Shown here: piece by piece, positions 46,757 to 55,263 of the stretch | Position numbering within the stretch: the first letter of the stretch is position 1 | Layout of the letters: each line of letters begins with the position of its first letter | NCBI GenBank assembly: GCA_046846435.1 | Contig: CP128407.1 | Coordinates: 124,001 to 188,000, forward strand | Direction: 5' to 3' | Length of the DNA: 64,000 nt | Source: Nanosynbacter sp963524495 | GTDB lineage: Bacteria > Patescibacteriota > Saccharimonadia > Saccharimonadales > Saccharimonadaceae | Translations under genes and position numbers: made by a program | The notes under the pieces: model-generated | The model's database searches: none | What the model was told of the DNA's origin: nothing | The model's input: the letters and a program-made list of their open reading frames with translations, nothing else

Positions 46757-47214
46757 TGTCGGCGCTCAAAGCGCGTATTGCTGAGGAAATGAAAGCCGCT
46801 CTTCTAGGGCGGCATCGTTTTCGAGGCGATGTATTGCGTAATTTGAAAGCGGCGATTCTTAACGAGGAAGTGGCTTTAGGCAAGCGCGACGAAGGTCTAA
46901 GTGATACAGAAGTCGAGAAGGTTATTGCCCGCGAAGTTAAAAAACGCAAAGAAAGCGCCGAGTTGTACCGGGCAAATGGCCGGGCAGAATTGGCTGAGCC
47001 AGAGGAGAAAGAGGCGGCAATTTTACAGGAATTTTTACCTAAACAGCTGAGCGAGGACGAGATTCGTGCAATGGTCGAGGCAGCGGTCGCCGATCTGGGC
47101 GCGACGATGCAGCAAATGGGCCAGGTGATTGGCGCAGTGAAGGCTAAAGCTGGCAATGCAGCTGACGGCGCCTTGATTGCGAAAATTACCAAAGAAACAC
47201 TAGTAAAACAATAA
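46756..47214 (+). CDS. yqeY: GatB/YqeY-domain protein
   Basis: 152 aa, helical. IAEEMKAALLGRHRFRGDVLRNLKAAI at the start and EFLPKQLSEDEI near 95 are the YqeY signature, as is the late GQVIGAVKAKAGNAADGALI. The domain is shared with the tail of GatB amidotransferase and probably contacts tRNA. Its exact role is unknown. Translation is coupled to rpsU. Confidence 0.92.
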   Translation: MSALKARIAEEMKAALLGRHRFRGDVLRNLKAAILNEEVALGKRDEGLSDTEVEKVIAREVKKRKESAELYRANGRAELAEPEEKEAAILQEFLPKQLSEDEIRAMVEAAVADLGATMQQMGQVIGAVKAKAGNAADGALIAKITKETLVKQ

Positions 47215-47237
47215 CAACACAGAAAGAGGAGCGAAGG

Positions 47238-47789
47238 ATGATCTTATTATTTGGGCCGCCGGGGGCTGGTAAAAGTATGCAGGGGCAGATGCTGGCGGCG
47301 CGCCAGGGTTGGAAATGGCTGTCGACCGGCGAGATGTTGCGCCGAAGTAATGATCCGGCGGTGATTGATATTTTGCGTTCAGGCGAATTGGCTAGTAATG
47401 AACTGATTTATCAGGTGTTTGAACAGGCGGTGCAGGATGCGCGCGATAAAAAATATTCAAACATTATCGTTGACGGTTTTCCGCGGACGAAGGAACAGGC
47501 GGCATGGCTGGATGATTACATGGCGCGGATGAATGAGAAAATTGATACAGTGATTTCACTGGAAGTGCCGGAGGCGGAGATTATGCGGCGGCTAGAAAAG
47601 CGCGGTCGGTTGGAGGATACGCCAGAGGCAATTGCCCGGCGAATGACGATTTATCGGCAAAAAATGTATCCGGTGTTGGGGATTTTTGCTGAGGCAGGCG
47701 TTAGGATTGTTCATTTGGATGGCGTCGGTACGGCTGGCGAAGTGCATGACCGGATTTATGAAGAGGCGGCGTACGCATGCCAACTTTAA
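47238..47789 (+). CDS. adk: Adenylate kinase
   Basis: 183 aa. P-loop GPPGAGKSMQGQ at the N-terminus, STGEMLRRS for AMP binding near 29, DGFPRTKEQAAWL near 80 and RLEDTPEAIARR near 124. The LID is the short type without zinc cysteines. It interconverts AMP, ATP and ADP, which matters for a cell that likely imports nucleotides. GAGGAGCGAAGG precedes the ATG. It overlaps map by 13 bases. Confidence 0.95.
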   Translation: MILLFGPPGAGKSMQGQMLAARQGWKWLSTGEMLRRSNDPAVIDILRSGELASNELIYQVFEQAVQDARDKKYSNIIVDGFPRTKEQAAWLDDYMARMNEKIDTVISLEVPEAEIMRRLEKRGRLEDTPEAIARRMTIYRQKMYPVLGIFAEAGVRIVHLDGVGTAGEVHDRIYEEAAYACQL

Positions 47790-48544
47790 TTACTGGCGAA
47801 AAGACGCCGCAGCAGATGAAGGATATGCGCGAATGCGGGCGGATGTTGGCGACGATTTATGATGAATTGCGCCGTAAAGTAACGGCTGGCATGAGCGAGC
47901 TGGACGTCAATGACTTTGTGGCTGGGCGAATCAAGGATTTTGGCGCGGAAGCGACGTATTTGACGGATGAAGTGAAATTTCCAGGGGTGATTTGCGTGTC
48001 GACCAATGAGCAATTGGTGCACTCATTTCCGACAGACTATGTGTTTGAGAAAGGCGACGTGGTGAGTTTTGATCTGGTGATTGGCTACCATGGTATGAAA
48101 ACCGATAGCGCCTTTACGATGGTGATTGACGAAGAGCCGCGCGGTGCTAAAAAGCATTTATTGCACGCGACGGAGCAGAGTTTGTATGCGGGAATTGATG
48201 CGATTTCTGGTGACGGAACGCGCGTTGGTGACATCTCGGCTGGTGTGGAGGCGGTGTTGAAGAAAGCCAAATTAGGTATCATTCGCGAGCTGGTTGGTCA
48301 CGGCGTGGGACTACAGATGCACATGAGTCCGGAGATTCCAAATTATGGCCGGCGCGGTACCGGGCCGGTGCTGCACGCAGGTGATACGATTGCTATTGAG
48401 CCGATGGCCAGCCTCGGCAGCGAGAAAATTGTGACCGAGGACGACGGCTGGACGATTAGCATGAAGGATGGCAGCCTGGGTGCGCATTTTGAACATACCG
48501 TACTGATCACGGAAACTGGCGCGGAGATTTTGACGACGCTCTAG
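47777..48544 (+). CDS. map: Methionine aminopeptidase type I
   Basis: 255 aa. Metal ligands are recognisable: VVSFDLVIGYHGMKTDSAFT near 97-112 (two Asp), GHGVGLQMH near 175, IAIEPMAS near 208 (Glu) and HFEHTVLI near 240 (Glu). It removes initiator Met after Def has acted. The start inside the end of adk gives translational coupling. Confidence 0.95.
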   Translation: MPTLITGEKTPQQMKDMRECGRMLATIYDELRRKVTAGMSELDVNDFVAGRIKDFGAEATYLTDEVKFPGVICVSTNEQLVHSFPTDYVFEKGDVVSFDLVIGYHGMKTDSAFTMVIDEEPRGAKKHLLHATEQSLYAGIDAISGDGTRVGDISAGVEAVLKKAKLGIIRELVGHGVGLQMHMSPEIPNYGRRGTGPVLHAGDTIAIEPMASLGSEKIVTEDDGWTISMKDGSLGAHFEHTVLITETGAEILTTL

Positions 48545-48553
48545 GCTATCTGG

Positions 48554-48559
48554 TATACT
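48554..48559 (+). promoter_or_regulatory. -10 element TATACT, leaderless start of ftsA
   Basis: Six bases before ATG 48566. Confidence 0.6.
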
Positions 48560-48565
48560 AAGCAT

Positions 48566-49789
48566 ATGCAAGAACAATCTCGATATGTGGTAGGAATTGA
48601 TATTGGTACGAAGACCGTGCGCTGCGTGGTCGGGCATATCGGGGAGTCGGGGTTGCCGAACGTTGTTGGCGTTGGTGTGAGTGAGAATAGCGGCATGCGT
48701 AAAGGCGCGGTATCGAACTTGACGGGGCCGGCGGCAGCGGTTGACAAGGCGCTTGAGGCGGCCGAACGCATGAGCGGTCATCATATTAATGCAGCAGCGC
48801 TGAGCGTCAATGGGTCGCACATTTTGAGCACCAAGGCCGATGGTATGATCGCGGTGGGGATGAGCGGCGGTGAAGTGACGGACGAGGATGTGCTGCGGAT
48901 TGAAGAGGTAGCAACCACTGGAAAGGTGCCGGCGAATCGAGAGATTTTGGAGATTGTGCCGCATGCCTATCGGTTGGATGGACAGGACAACATCAAGGAT
49001 CCGGTGGGGATGAGTGGCACGCGTCTGGAGCTGCGAGCAAATGTGGTCTCGGGCTTGACGCCGTATGTGGCGAATTTACGCCGGTCGGCCGAGATGGCGA
49101 ATGTCACTGCCTCAAGCCTGACACCGAGCGTGTTGGCGGCAGCGCGAGCGGTGCTCAGTGAGTCGCAGATTGAGAACGGTGTGGCAGTTATCGACATTGG
49201 TGGTAGTACAACCGGTGTGGCGGTATTTGAAGAGGGCGATTTGCAGCATGTGGCGGTGATCCCGATGGGGGCGCAGAACGTGACAAATGATGTGGCGATT
49301 GGGCTAAAGACCGACCCGGAGATCGCTGAGGCGGTCAAATTGGCGCACGCCCGGCTGGGCGGCGGTAAGGCTGGTCGCGTTGATACCAAATACGACAAAC
49401 AGGTGTATACGTTTGAACAAAGCGAGATTGATGAGATTATTGAGGCGCGCTATGAGGAAATTTTCGAGCTGGTTGCCAAAGAGTTGAAGCGGGCCGGCGG
49501 CATTGGGCGGCTGCCGAGCGGTGTGGTGCTGGTTGGTGGCGGCGCCAAGGTTAAGGATCTGGTCGAATTTGCGAAAAATAGCCTCGGCGTGGCGGCTAAA
49601 CTAGGTGTGCCGGCAGGATATGCGGGCGTGAGCGACGAGGCGAATGGGCCGGAGTTTGCAGCGGCAATTGGTCTGATGCTCATTGACGGGGCAGGGGCCG
49701 AGCGGGCTGAGCACGCGCAGAGCAAAGTGGGTTCGGTGACAAAGAAAGCCGGCGGAATGATTAGTCGATTGCTAGCGAGGTTTAAGTAG
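48566..49789 (+). CDS. ftsA: Cell-division protein FtsA
   Basis: 407 aa actin-like protein: GIDIGTKTVRCVVG at the N-terminus, the 1C SHS2 region near 85-165, VIDIGGSTTGVAVF near 210 and VVLVGGGAKVKDL near 325. The C-terminal GMISRLLARFK is the amphipathic membrane-binding helix. FtsA tethers the FtsZ ring to the membrane. ftsZ follows 53 bases downstream with its own TATACT and ribosome site. Confidence 0.95.
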   Translation: MQEQSRYVVGIDIGTKTVRCVVGHIGESGLPNVVGVGVSENSGMRKGAVSNLTGPAAAVDKALEAAERMSGHHINAAALSVNGSHILSTKADGMIAVGMSGGEVTDEDVLRIEEVATTGKVPANREILEIVPHAYRLDGQDNIKDPVGMSGTRLELRANVVSGLTPYVANLRRSAEMANVTASSLTPSVLAAARAVLSESQIENGVAVIDIGGSTTGVAVFEEGDLQHVAVIPMGAQNVTNDVAIGLKTDPEIAEAVKLAHARLGGGKAGRVDTKYDKQVYTFEQSEIDEIIEARYEEIFELVAKELKRAGGIGRLPSGVVLVGGGAKVKDLVEFAKNSLGVAAKLGVPAGYAGVSDEANGPEFAAAIGLMLIDGAGAERAEHAQSKVGSVTKKAGGMISRLLARFK

Positions 49790-49842
49790 GAGCTAGTAGA
49801 CAAAGATGGTATACTTGATAAGAGAAAGATAGGGAGAGGAAA

Positions 49843-51033
49843 ATGCCGCAGATTACACCAAGTGAAGTTCAAACGTTTGCCAGTATCAAAGTTGTCGGTG
49901 TCGGTGGAGCTGGTGGTTCGGCCATTAATCGGATGAAAGATGCGGGGCTGGCTGGCGTGCAGTTTATCGCCATGAACACTGACGCTCAGGCGCTGCACAA
50001 TTCCAAGGCGGATGTCAAGATTCACCTCGGGCACACCACGACTAATGGGTTGGGCGCCGGTGCTGATCCGATGGTGGGTGAGGCGGCGGCTAATGAGTCG
50101 CGTGAGGAGATCCGCCAGGCGCTCGAGGGTGCGGACATGGTGTTTGTGACGATTGGTGCTGGTGGCGGAACTGGATCGGGCGCTGGGCATATCGTGGCGG
50201 AAATTGCTCGCGAGATGGACATCCTGGTGGTTGGCGTGGCGACGCGGCCGTTTAGTTTTGAAGGCGAGAAGCGTCGGGTGAATGCAGACTGGGCAATTAC
50301 TCACCTGGGCCGCCAAGTTGACACCTTGATCACCATCCCGAATGATCGATTACTGCAGACGATTGATCGGCGGACACCGCTGCTCGAGACATTCAAGATT
50401 GCTGATGACGTGCTGCGCCAAGGTGTGCAGGGTATTTCTGAGCTGATTACCGAGCATGGTTTGATTAATCTCGACTTTGCTGACGTCAAGGCGGTGATGA
50501 GTCGGGCTGGTTCGGCGCTGATGGGAATTGGTCGGGCCGATGGCGAGAATCGGGCGGTGCAGGCCGCTCAGCAAGCGATCGAGAGTCCACTGATTGAGGT
50601 GTCGATTGACGGTGCAAAGGGCGTGTTGTTTAACGTGACCGGTGGCTATGATATGAGTATGGCAGAGATTCAGGAGGCGGCTGAGGTAATTACCAGCGCG
50701 GTCAGCCCTGATGCCAATATTATCTTTGGAGCAACGCTCAAGCCAGAGCTCGAAGACGAGGTGATCATCACGGTTATCGCCACTGGGTTTGATAGCGAGA
50801 CATATCATGATCATGAGGTGAGTTTGACGAGTGAAGCGTCGCATGAATCAGAGACTGAGGTTGATGACGAGGTGGTTGAAGGGATTGATCTGGAGCTCAG
50901 TGAGCAGAGCGGAGCGACGGACTTTACGTCTGAGCAGGAAAATAACATCTGGGATCAGCCAGCCGAGGATGAGGCGGACGAAGATGATACGCCAGCATTC
51001 CTTCGTCGCCGCAAAAAGAACAAGGAGGAATAA
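49843..51033 (+). CDS. ftsZ: Cell-division GTPase FtsZ
   Basis: 396 aa. VGVGGAGGSAINRM near 19, the tubulin signature GAGGGTGSGAGHIV near 106, and NLDFADVKAVM near 210. A long acidic linker ends in the conserved C-terminal peptide TPAFLRRRKKNK that binds FtsA. GGGAGAGG lies before the start and TATACT at 49810-49815. nrdR starts at the base after its stop codon. Confidence 0.97.
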   Translation: MPQITPSEVQTFASIKVVGVGGAGGSAINRMKDAGLAGVQFIAMNTDAQALHNSKADVKIHLGHTTTNGLGAGADPMVGEAAANESREEIRQALEGADMVFVTIGAGGGTGSGAGHIVAEIAREMDILVVGVATRPFSFEGEKRRVNADWAITHLGRQVDTLITIPNDRLLQTIDRRTPLLETFKIADDVLRQGVQGISELITEHGLINLDFADVKAVMSRAGSALMGIGRADGENRAVQAAQQAIESPLIEVSIDGAKGVLFNVTGGYDMSMAEIQEAAEVITSAVSPDANIIFGATLKPELEDEVIITVIATGFDSETYHDHEVSLTSEASHESETEVDDEVVEGIDLELSEQSGATDFTSEQENNIWDQPAEDEADEDDTPAFLRRRKKNKEE

Positions 51034-51486
51034 ATGAGCGGATTTAACATTGGTGATAGCCGCGTGATTGAGTCGCGAGAGGTTTCTGATGGCGTGGCGA
51101 TTCGCCGCCGCCGCGAGACGCCGGATGGACGGCGTTTCACTACGTATGAACGCGTGGAAAAGCCAAACCTCATTGTGATCAAGAAAAACGGTAGTCGTGA
51201 ACTGTTTGATCGAGTTAAGCTCGCGCATGCGGTGCGCCAGTCGGTCGGCAAATTCCTTAAATCTGATGAGGAAGTCGAGTCGATTATCACGGCGGTTGAG
51301 GATAAATTATATGCCTTGGGCGCTTCAGAAGTGCCGTCGCGGCAGATCGGCGAGTTTGTACTGGATGAGTTAGCGAAGCGTAACGAGGTGGCGTACGTAC
51401 GTTTTGCCAGCGTGTTTCAGAAGTTTGAAACGCTGGATGATTTCGTCAAGATACTAGAACAGCGTCGCCAGAAAGGACAAGAATAA
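51034..51486 (+). CDS. nrdR: NrdR-type ATP-cone protein lacking the zinc ribbon cysteines
   Basis: 150 aa. The body matches NrdR, the repressor of ribonucleotide reductase genes: ESREVSDGVAIRRRRE, GRRFTTYERVE, then the ATP-cone VIKKNGSRELFDRVKL and late NEVAYVRFASVFQKF. The zinc ribbon is gone: where NrdR has MRCPFC and RECPxCGRRF, this protein has MSGFNIGDS and RETPDGRRF, and it contains no cysteine at all. Nucleotide sensing is probably kept; DNA binding would have to be zinc-free. AAGGAGG inside ftsZ serves as its ribosome site. Confidence 0.85.
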   Translation: MSGFNIGDSRVIESREVSDGVAIRRRRETPDGRRFTTYERVEKPNLIVIKKNGSRELFDRVKLAHAVRQSVGKFLKSDEEVESIITAVEDKLYALGASEVPSRQIGEFVLDELAKRNEVAYVRFASVFQKFETLDDFVKILEQRRQKGQE

Positions 51487-51743
51487 TGCGAGTCGTTGTC
51501 GTATACCGGGCAGAAAGTGATTACGCGCGCCAAGTCACTAGTTTTCTGCATGACTTTAGTCGGCAGACGGGGCACACGATTGAAGAGCTTGACCCAGATT
51601 CTGCTGAGGGCAGCGATTTTTGCCGGACATACGACATCGTTGAATACCCGACTGTTATCGCGCTGAGCGCTGATAGCCAGATGCAGAACATGTGGCGCGG
51701 ATTACCGTTACCGACGATTAGTGAGGTGAGTTTTTATGTTTGA
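51486..51743 (+). CDS. Thioredoxin-like small protein without CxxC (85 aa)
   Basis: The fold pattern is thioredoxin-like: a first strand RVVVVYRAES, and the cis-proline region YDIVEYPTVIALSAD near 55. Only one cysteine is present (SDFCRTYD near 48), and the CxxC is missing at the usual place, so it cannot be a standard dithiol oxidoreductase. It begins on the last base of nrdR and overlaps the VKOR gene by eight bases; the context suggests a role in thiol chemistry or as a partner of VKOR. Confidence 0.55.
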   Translation: MRVVVVYRAESDYARQVTSFLHDFSRQTGHTIEELDPDSAEGSDFCRTYDIVEYPTVIALSADSQMQNMWRGLPLPTISEVSFYV

Positions 51744-52347
51744 CATGCTGCGTAAGTGGCTCTCGAACAAAGATTCAAAACGCCGGCAGCTCGCGGCATT
51801 AGCGCTGCTGCTCGGCAGCGGTTTGGGCTTGTTGGCCTCGTTTGTACTGTCGATCGAGGCGCTGACGCTTGCTAAAAATTCGCATGCCGTGTTGAACTGC
51901 GACTTGAACGCGGCGATGAGTTGTTCGACGGTGGCGAACCATTGGTCAGCGGCGCCGCTTGGCTTTCCTAATAGTTTTATTGGTATGATGACGCTGCCGG
52001 TGATGGTGACAATTGCGGTGGCGCTGCTAGCGGGCACGAAGTTTCCGAAGTGGTTTATGTGGGGCGCGCAGCTTGGCGCGGTGGCGGGCTTGCTGTTTGC
52101 TGGTTGGATGTTTTATATGAGTTATGTTGAGATTGGTGCGTTGTGTCCGTGGTGTTTGACGTTGGATGCGGGTATGCTGCTGGTCTGTTACGGACTGACT
52201 AGATATAATGTGGTGACTAGGATGGTTGGCGGTAGGCGTATGAGAAAATTTGTCGACCGGGGATTTGACACGTTCCTGTTGGCGCTAGTGACCGTTGTGA
52301 TCGTTGTTGTTATTTTAGCAACATTTGGGCGTGAGCTATTTGCATAA
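51736..52347 (+). CDS. Vitamin K epoxide reductase (VKOR) family membrane oxidase
   Basis: 203 aa, five hydrophobic helices. The two functional cysteine pairs are present: LNCDLNAAMSCSTV near 54-63 (shuttle pair) and LCPWCLT near 136-139 (quinone-proximal CxxC). VKOR homologues re-oxidise DsbA-like thioredoxins to make disulfides outside the membrane, using quinone. No DsbA with CxxC is visible in the window, and the adjoining thioredoxin-like protein lacks one. Disulfide-rich surface proteins such as the one at 11986 would be clients. Confidence 0.88.
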   Translation: MFDMLRKWLSNKDSKRRQLAALALLLGSGLGLLASFVLSIEALTLAKNSHAVLNCDLNAAMSCSTVANHWSAAPLGFPNSFIGMMTLPVMVTIAVALLAGTKFPKWFMWGAQLGAVAGLLFAGWMFYMSYVEIGALCPWCLTLDAGMLLVCYGLTRYNVVTRMVGGRRMRKFVDRGFDTFLLALVTVVIVVVILATFGRELFA

Positions 52348-52386
52348 ATTAAGAGTAGGCGTATTGAATAATGGTGCTGGTATCCG

Positions 52387-52392
52387 TATACT
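52387..52392 (+). promoter_or_regulatory. -10 element TATACT, leaderless start
   Basis: Six bases before ATG 52399. Confidence 0.6.
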
Positions 52393-52398
52393 GGGCAT

Positions 52399-53076
52399 AT
52401 GAAGAAAAATTTTCTCATTAGAGCGTTTTTGGGTGTTACCATTGTGTCGCTCGGCGGGATTTTGCTGCTGCGGAATCTCGGAGTTATTACCTTTAATAGC
52501 TGGCCCCTGTTTTGGGGCGCTTTTTGGGCCTTTGCTGGCTTATTGATACTATTATTCAGTTATCGCAGACCGATAGACTGGGTGTGGGGGCTGTTATTGA
52601 TAGCTGTTGGCGTGTTGATCGGGCTGAGCGCTTATGGTGTAATTAATATTGGTACGTGGAAATCATTCTGGCCGGTAATACTGATTGCTATTGGTTTGTC
52701 GGTCGTGTTTGGTATTGGTTCAGGCCGTCGGCAGCCTAAAAAGCGAGTGGCTGATGATGGTGATAGTGAAAAAGTTGCAATTTTTTACGGTGAAGAGTCG
52801 CGAGTGAGGGGTGATTATACCGGTGGTTCGGTGACAGCGGTATTTGGCGGCGTAGATTTGGATTTGCGCCAGGCGAAGATCAAGGATGGTGCAGTCATCG
52901 ACGTCTTTACCTTTTGTGGCGGCGCCAGTATTAGTTTGCCTGACGACGTGATTGTCAAAAATGAGGTGCGTGGTGTTTTGGGTGGCAGTGAGAATAAAAC
53001 TGCGCCGAAGTCTTCTGCTAAAAAGACGATCCACCTGAGGGGTGAGTGTATTTTGGGCGGCTTGGAAGTTAAATAA
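52399..53076 (+). CDS. LiaF/LiaI-like membrane protein
   Basis: 225 aa. Residues 1-115 hold four short hydrophobic segments of the LiaI/DUF5668 type (GGILLLRNLGVITFNSWPLFW, then WPVILIAIGLSVVFG). Residues 125-225 are a cytoplasmic or surface beta-helical domain of the LiaF C-terminal type (VTAVFGGVDLDLRQAKIKDGAVIDVFTFCGG is the repeat-rich core, shortened here). In Firmicutes such proteins modulate cell-envelope stress signalling; no LiaRS-like kinase is seen here. Confidence 0.8.
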   Translation: MKKNFLIRAFLGVTIVSLGGILLLRNLGVITFNSWPLFWGAFWAFAGLLILLFSYRRPIDWVWGLLLIAVGVLIGLSAYGVINIGTWKSFWPVILIAIGLSVVFGIGSGRRQPKKRVADDGDSEKVAIFYGEESRVRGDYTGGSVTAVFGGVDLDLRQAKIKDGAVIDVFTFCGGASISLPDDVIVKNEVRGVLGGSENKTAPKSSAKKTIHLRGECILGGLEVK

Positions 53077-53091
53077 GCTTTTTACCATACA

Positions 53092-53121
53092 AAAAGCCAG
53101 TGGGGAATTCTACTGGCTTTT
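53092..53121 (+). terminator. Terminator after LiaF-like gene
   Basis: AAAAGCCAGT / ACTGGCTTTT, 10-bp stem. Confidence 0.85.
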
Positions 53122-53159
53122 ATGTTTTAAGGACAGTGTGCGGCAGAAGCATTATAAAC

Positions 53160-53188
53160 TTGACAAATATAGATATATAGAGTATTAT
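53160..53188 (+). promoter_or_regulatory. Promoter TTGACA-17-TATTAT
   Basis: TTGACA (53160-53165), 17-bp A+T-rich spacer, TATTAT (53183-53188), about 45 bases before the next start codon. Confidence 0.65.
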
Positions 53189-53233
53189 TTGGATAGTTCA
53201 GTAAAGCAAGAAAAAAGGAATTAGGTAAAAATA

Positions 53234-54367
53234 ATGCATGATCATCTATCTTCAGGTCATAAACACGAATATTTGGGGCCGCCGATATCATTGGTGCACG
53301 AAGCCTATGGTAAAATTCTTGAACACAACAAAGGAATCAGTTCGTTTGGGGAGGTAGTACGTACTGTTGTGGCGGTAGAGGAAGCCGAAGCAAAAGGGAC
53401 AGATGGTAGCACCCTTGAAAAGGCTTTATCGGATCAATCTAACGAGAATAGTATCGAAGCCGATATTCAATATCTGAAGTACGCAGAAACTCTTGGTGAT
53501 GCAGGAGTTCAGCTGATAGACGGGGGTGGCTCAATGGCGATGGTTGGTAGCTCTAATGAGACCATGATCGGCAATGGTAAACTATATCCGGTCGTTCCGG
53601 GCAATTCACCGGAGGACGTTGAGAAATTTGTAAAGTATGTAGGGGGCTTGGAGTCGGGCGACGATATTCGATTGTTAGCAGATGTTTTGAAAGCAACCCG
53701 AAGCGCAATTGCGAAGGGCTGTACGGGTCAGTATCGTGAAGGCGTTGCTGATGCTGATAGAAATAAGCTCCAGAGCCGGGTAGGGGAAGAAATAGAAAAG
53801 TTTATACAGATTGATGAGGCGGCGCAGATCAATATACCCGAAGCTTTATCTAAAAGATACCAAAAACTTGAGGATGAAGGATATCATAAATTTTGTAATA
53901 CCTATGGGGAATTTATTGAGGCCAAAGAGGCAATGGGAGTCTATAAAGACCTCAAGGATGCCGTTACGTATTATACACAAAATGTTTTGCCGGAGTTTGT
54001 ATTTTTGGGCGACGCTGATGATGAGAGGCTATTAGAGCCTTGGCCATATGTAGATGCTGGCATAGAAAATGTAATTATGCGGATAACTAATGAGGCTGTG
54101 CAAGTAATTCAGGCGAATCATTCACCTGAGGCATTGGCTTATGCCCAACGATATGCTAATAATTTTGAGGTTGGTCTGATAAAAACATTAGATTATCTGC
54201 GTGAGTTTCCCGACGAGGATTGTCAAAACTGTTGGTTGGGTGATGGTGAAACTGAGAGAACATATTCCTCTATCGTACAGGAATGCCTGGATAAGCTACG
54301 TCGGGCAAAGGATGACGCAAAGATTAATGAGCAATTCAACCAGATCATAGATGGCCTGAGATGGTAG
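53234..54367 (+). CDS. Soluble helical protein of unknown function (377 aa)
   Basis: Acidic, mostly helical; no signal peptide, membrane helix or catalytic motif that I recognise. A Gly/Met-rich spot (DGGGSMAMVGSSNETMIGNG) lies near 98-117 and a Cys pair DCQNCW near 338. Codon use is A+T-richer than the housekeeping neighbours. It has its own consensus promoter and a terminator (54386-54416), so it is an independent accessory unit like the genes at 35034, 37643 and 45802. Confidence 0.6.
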   Translation: MHDHLSSGHKHEYLGPPISLVHEAYGKILEHNKGISSFGEVVRTVVAVEEAEAKGTDGSTLEKALSDQSNENSIEADIQYLKYAETLGDAGVQLIDGGGSMAMVGSSNETMIGNGKLYPVVPGNSPEDVEKFVKYVGGLESGDDIRLLADVLKATRSAIAKGCTGQYREGVADADRNKLQSRVGEEIEKFIQIDEAAQINIPEALSKRYQKLEDEGYHKFCNTYGEFIEAKEAMGVYKDLKDAVTYYTQNVLPEFVFLGDADDERLLEPWPYVDAGIENVIMRITNEAVQVIQANHSPEALAYAQRYANNFEVGLIKTLDYLREFPDEDCQNCWLGDGETERTYSSIVQECLDKLRRAKDDAKINEQFNQIIDGLRW

Positions 54368-54385
54368 TATCTAGTAATTCCGTCG

Positions 54386-54416
54386 AAAACGCGCTACAAT
54401 GGAAGTAGGGCGTTTT
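54386..54416 (+). terminator. Terminator after 53234 gene
   Basis: AAAACGC / GCGTTTT with trailing T. It overlaps a TACAAT (54395-54400) that may start the T-box leader. Confidence 0.6.
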
Positions 54417-54693
54417 TGCGTGTGTCTGATGGGGAATATCCCTGATAGGATCAGCGCGAAATGAGCGGCTATCAACCGCGAAGCCTGCGGGAAGAAATCA
54501 GTTTTTATCAGCTGAGATTAGACCCCGCCGTGATTCGCTGCGACAAAGTGAACGATTAAGCGCTAAAAGAGTGCGTGGATGCCGCTCAACTCGGCAAAGC
54601 CCGCGAAGAATCACTTCTTTTGGAATCGAGATGGTACCGTCCGTTTGAAACACCTCCAGCGGATTCTCGAAGACAGAAGAGGTGATTTTATTT
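54407..54693 (+). promoter_or_regulatory. T-box leader (tRNA-Ile-sensing riboswitch candidate)
   Basis: The antiterminator is textbook: TCGAGA (54626-54631) pairs TCTCGA (54665-54670), a 7-nt bulge UGGUACC (54632-54638), then GTCCG (54639-54643) pairs CGGAT (54660-54664). The competing hairpin CACCTC (54651-54656) / GAGGTG (54679-54684) with inner TTCT/AGAA is followed by ATTTTATTT. The UGGU in the bulge would pair with ACCA of a tRNA with discriminator A, such as tRNA-Ile here. Upstream (54450-54545) a long stem structure (CAGCG/CGCTG, GCGGG/CCCGC) is the likely Stem I; several AUU/AUC triplets fall in loops and I cannot fix the specifier. ileS is the last gene of the operon that follows. 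Confidence 0.8.
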
Positions 54694-54738
54694 GGAGAAG
54701 TTTCGTTTAATACTAGTTACTAGTAGGAGCTGCTCAAT

Positions 54739-55263
54739 ATGAAGGGATGTATGCGTAATAAGCAAGTGAACAATTTTGTCATTGATCGGGCGTATGATTA
54801 TATCATGTATGATACGACCGATTTGGTGCGTGCGATAGGTTTTCCACGTCAGGTGGCGGGGTTGTTGCTCAAAGATGATGAATTTCATTTGTCATTATTT
54901 GCGGTGCGTGAGGAGTACGGGCTTGATGAGGTTGGCTATGGACGGCTGGAACAGGTGTCGTGTCAAGCTGGTGCGGCAATGACTACAGAGCCAGAATTGA
55001 CTGGTGATTTTCTTAAGCTAAAGGATGACACGACTAACCGACAAACGATTATCGCGCTCGCTCGATGGGATGAACTAGAGACTTGGCGTGATGCAATTCG
55101 TGAGCTGATCCCGCGGGCAGAGTTTATCATTCCGCACATAACGCTCTATACAAATCAGAAGGGTGCGCTTGGGTATAGTGATCGACATAGGGATCGAGTG
55201 CGAGTGCTGGATGATACAGTAGCGATGACACTAAGAAATATATTATTAAGGAGTAAATTGTGA
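54739..55263 (+). CDS. 2H phosphoesterase (2'-5' RNA ligase superfamily) protein
   Basis: 174 aa; AGGAG lies ten bases before the ATG. Two HxS/T motifs typical of the 2H superfamily are present: EFHLSLF near 51 and PHITLYT near 135. These enzymes open 2',3'-cyclic phosphates or process ADP-ribose/NAD-derived products. Family members in operons with tRNA genes often act on RNA ends. First gene after the T-box; its stop overlaps the next start (GTG within TTGTGA). Which 2H subclass it belongs to is not clear. Confidence 0.7.
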   Translation: MKGCMRNKQVNNFVIDRAYDYIMYDTTDLVRAIGFPRQVAGLLLKDDEFHLSLFAVREEYGLDEVGYGRLEQVSCQAGAAMTTEPELTGDFLKLKDDTTNRQTIIALARWDELETWRDAIRELIPRAEFIIPHITLYTNQKGALGYSDRHRDRVRVLDDTVAMTLRNILLRSKL

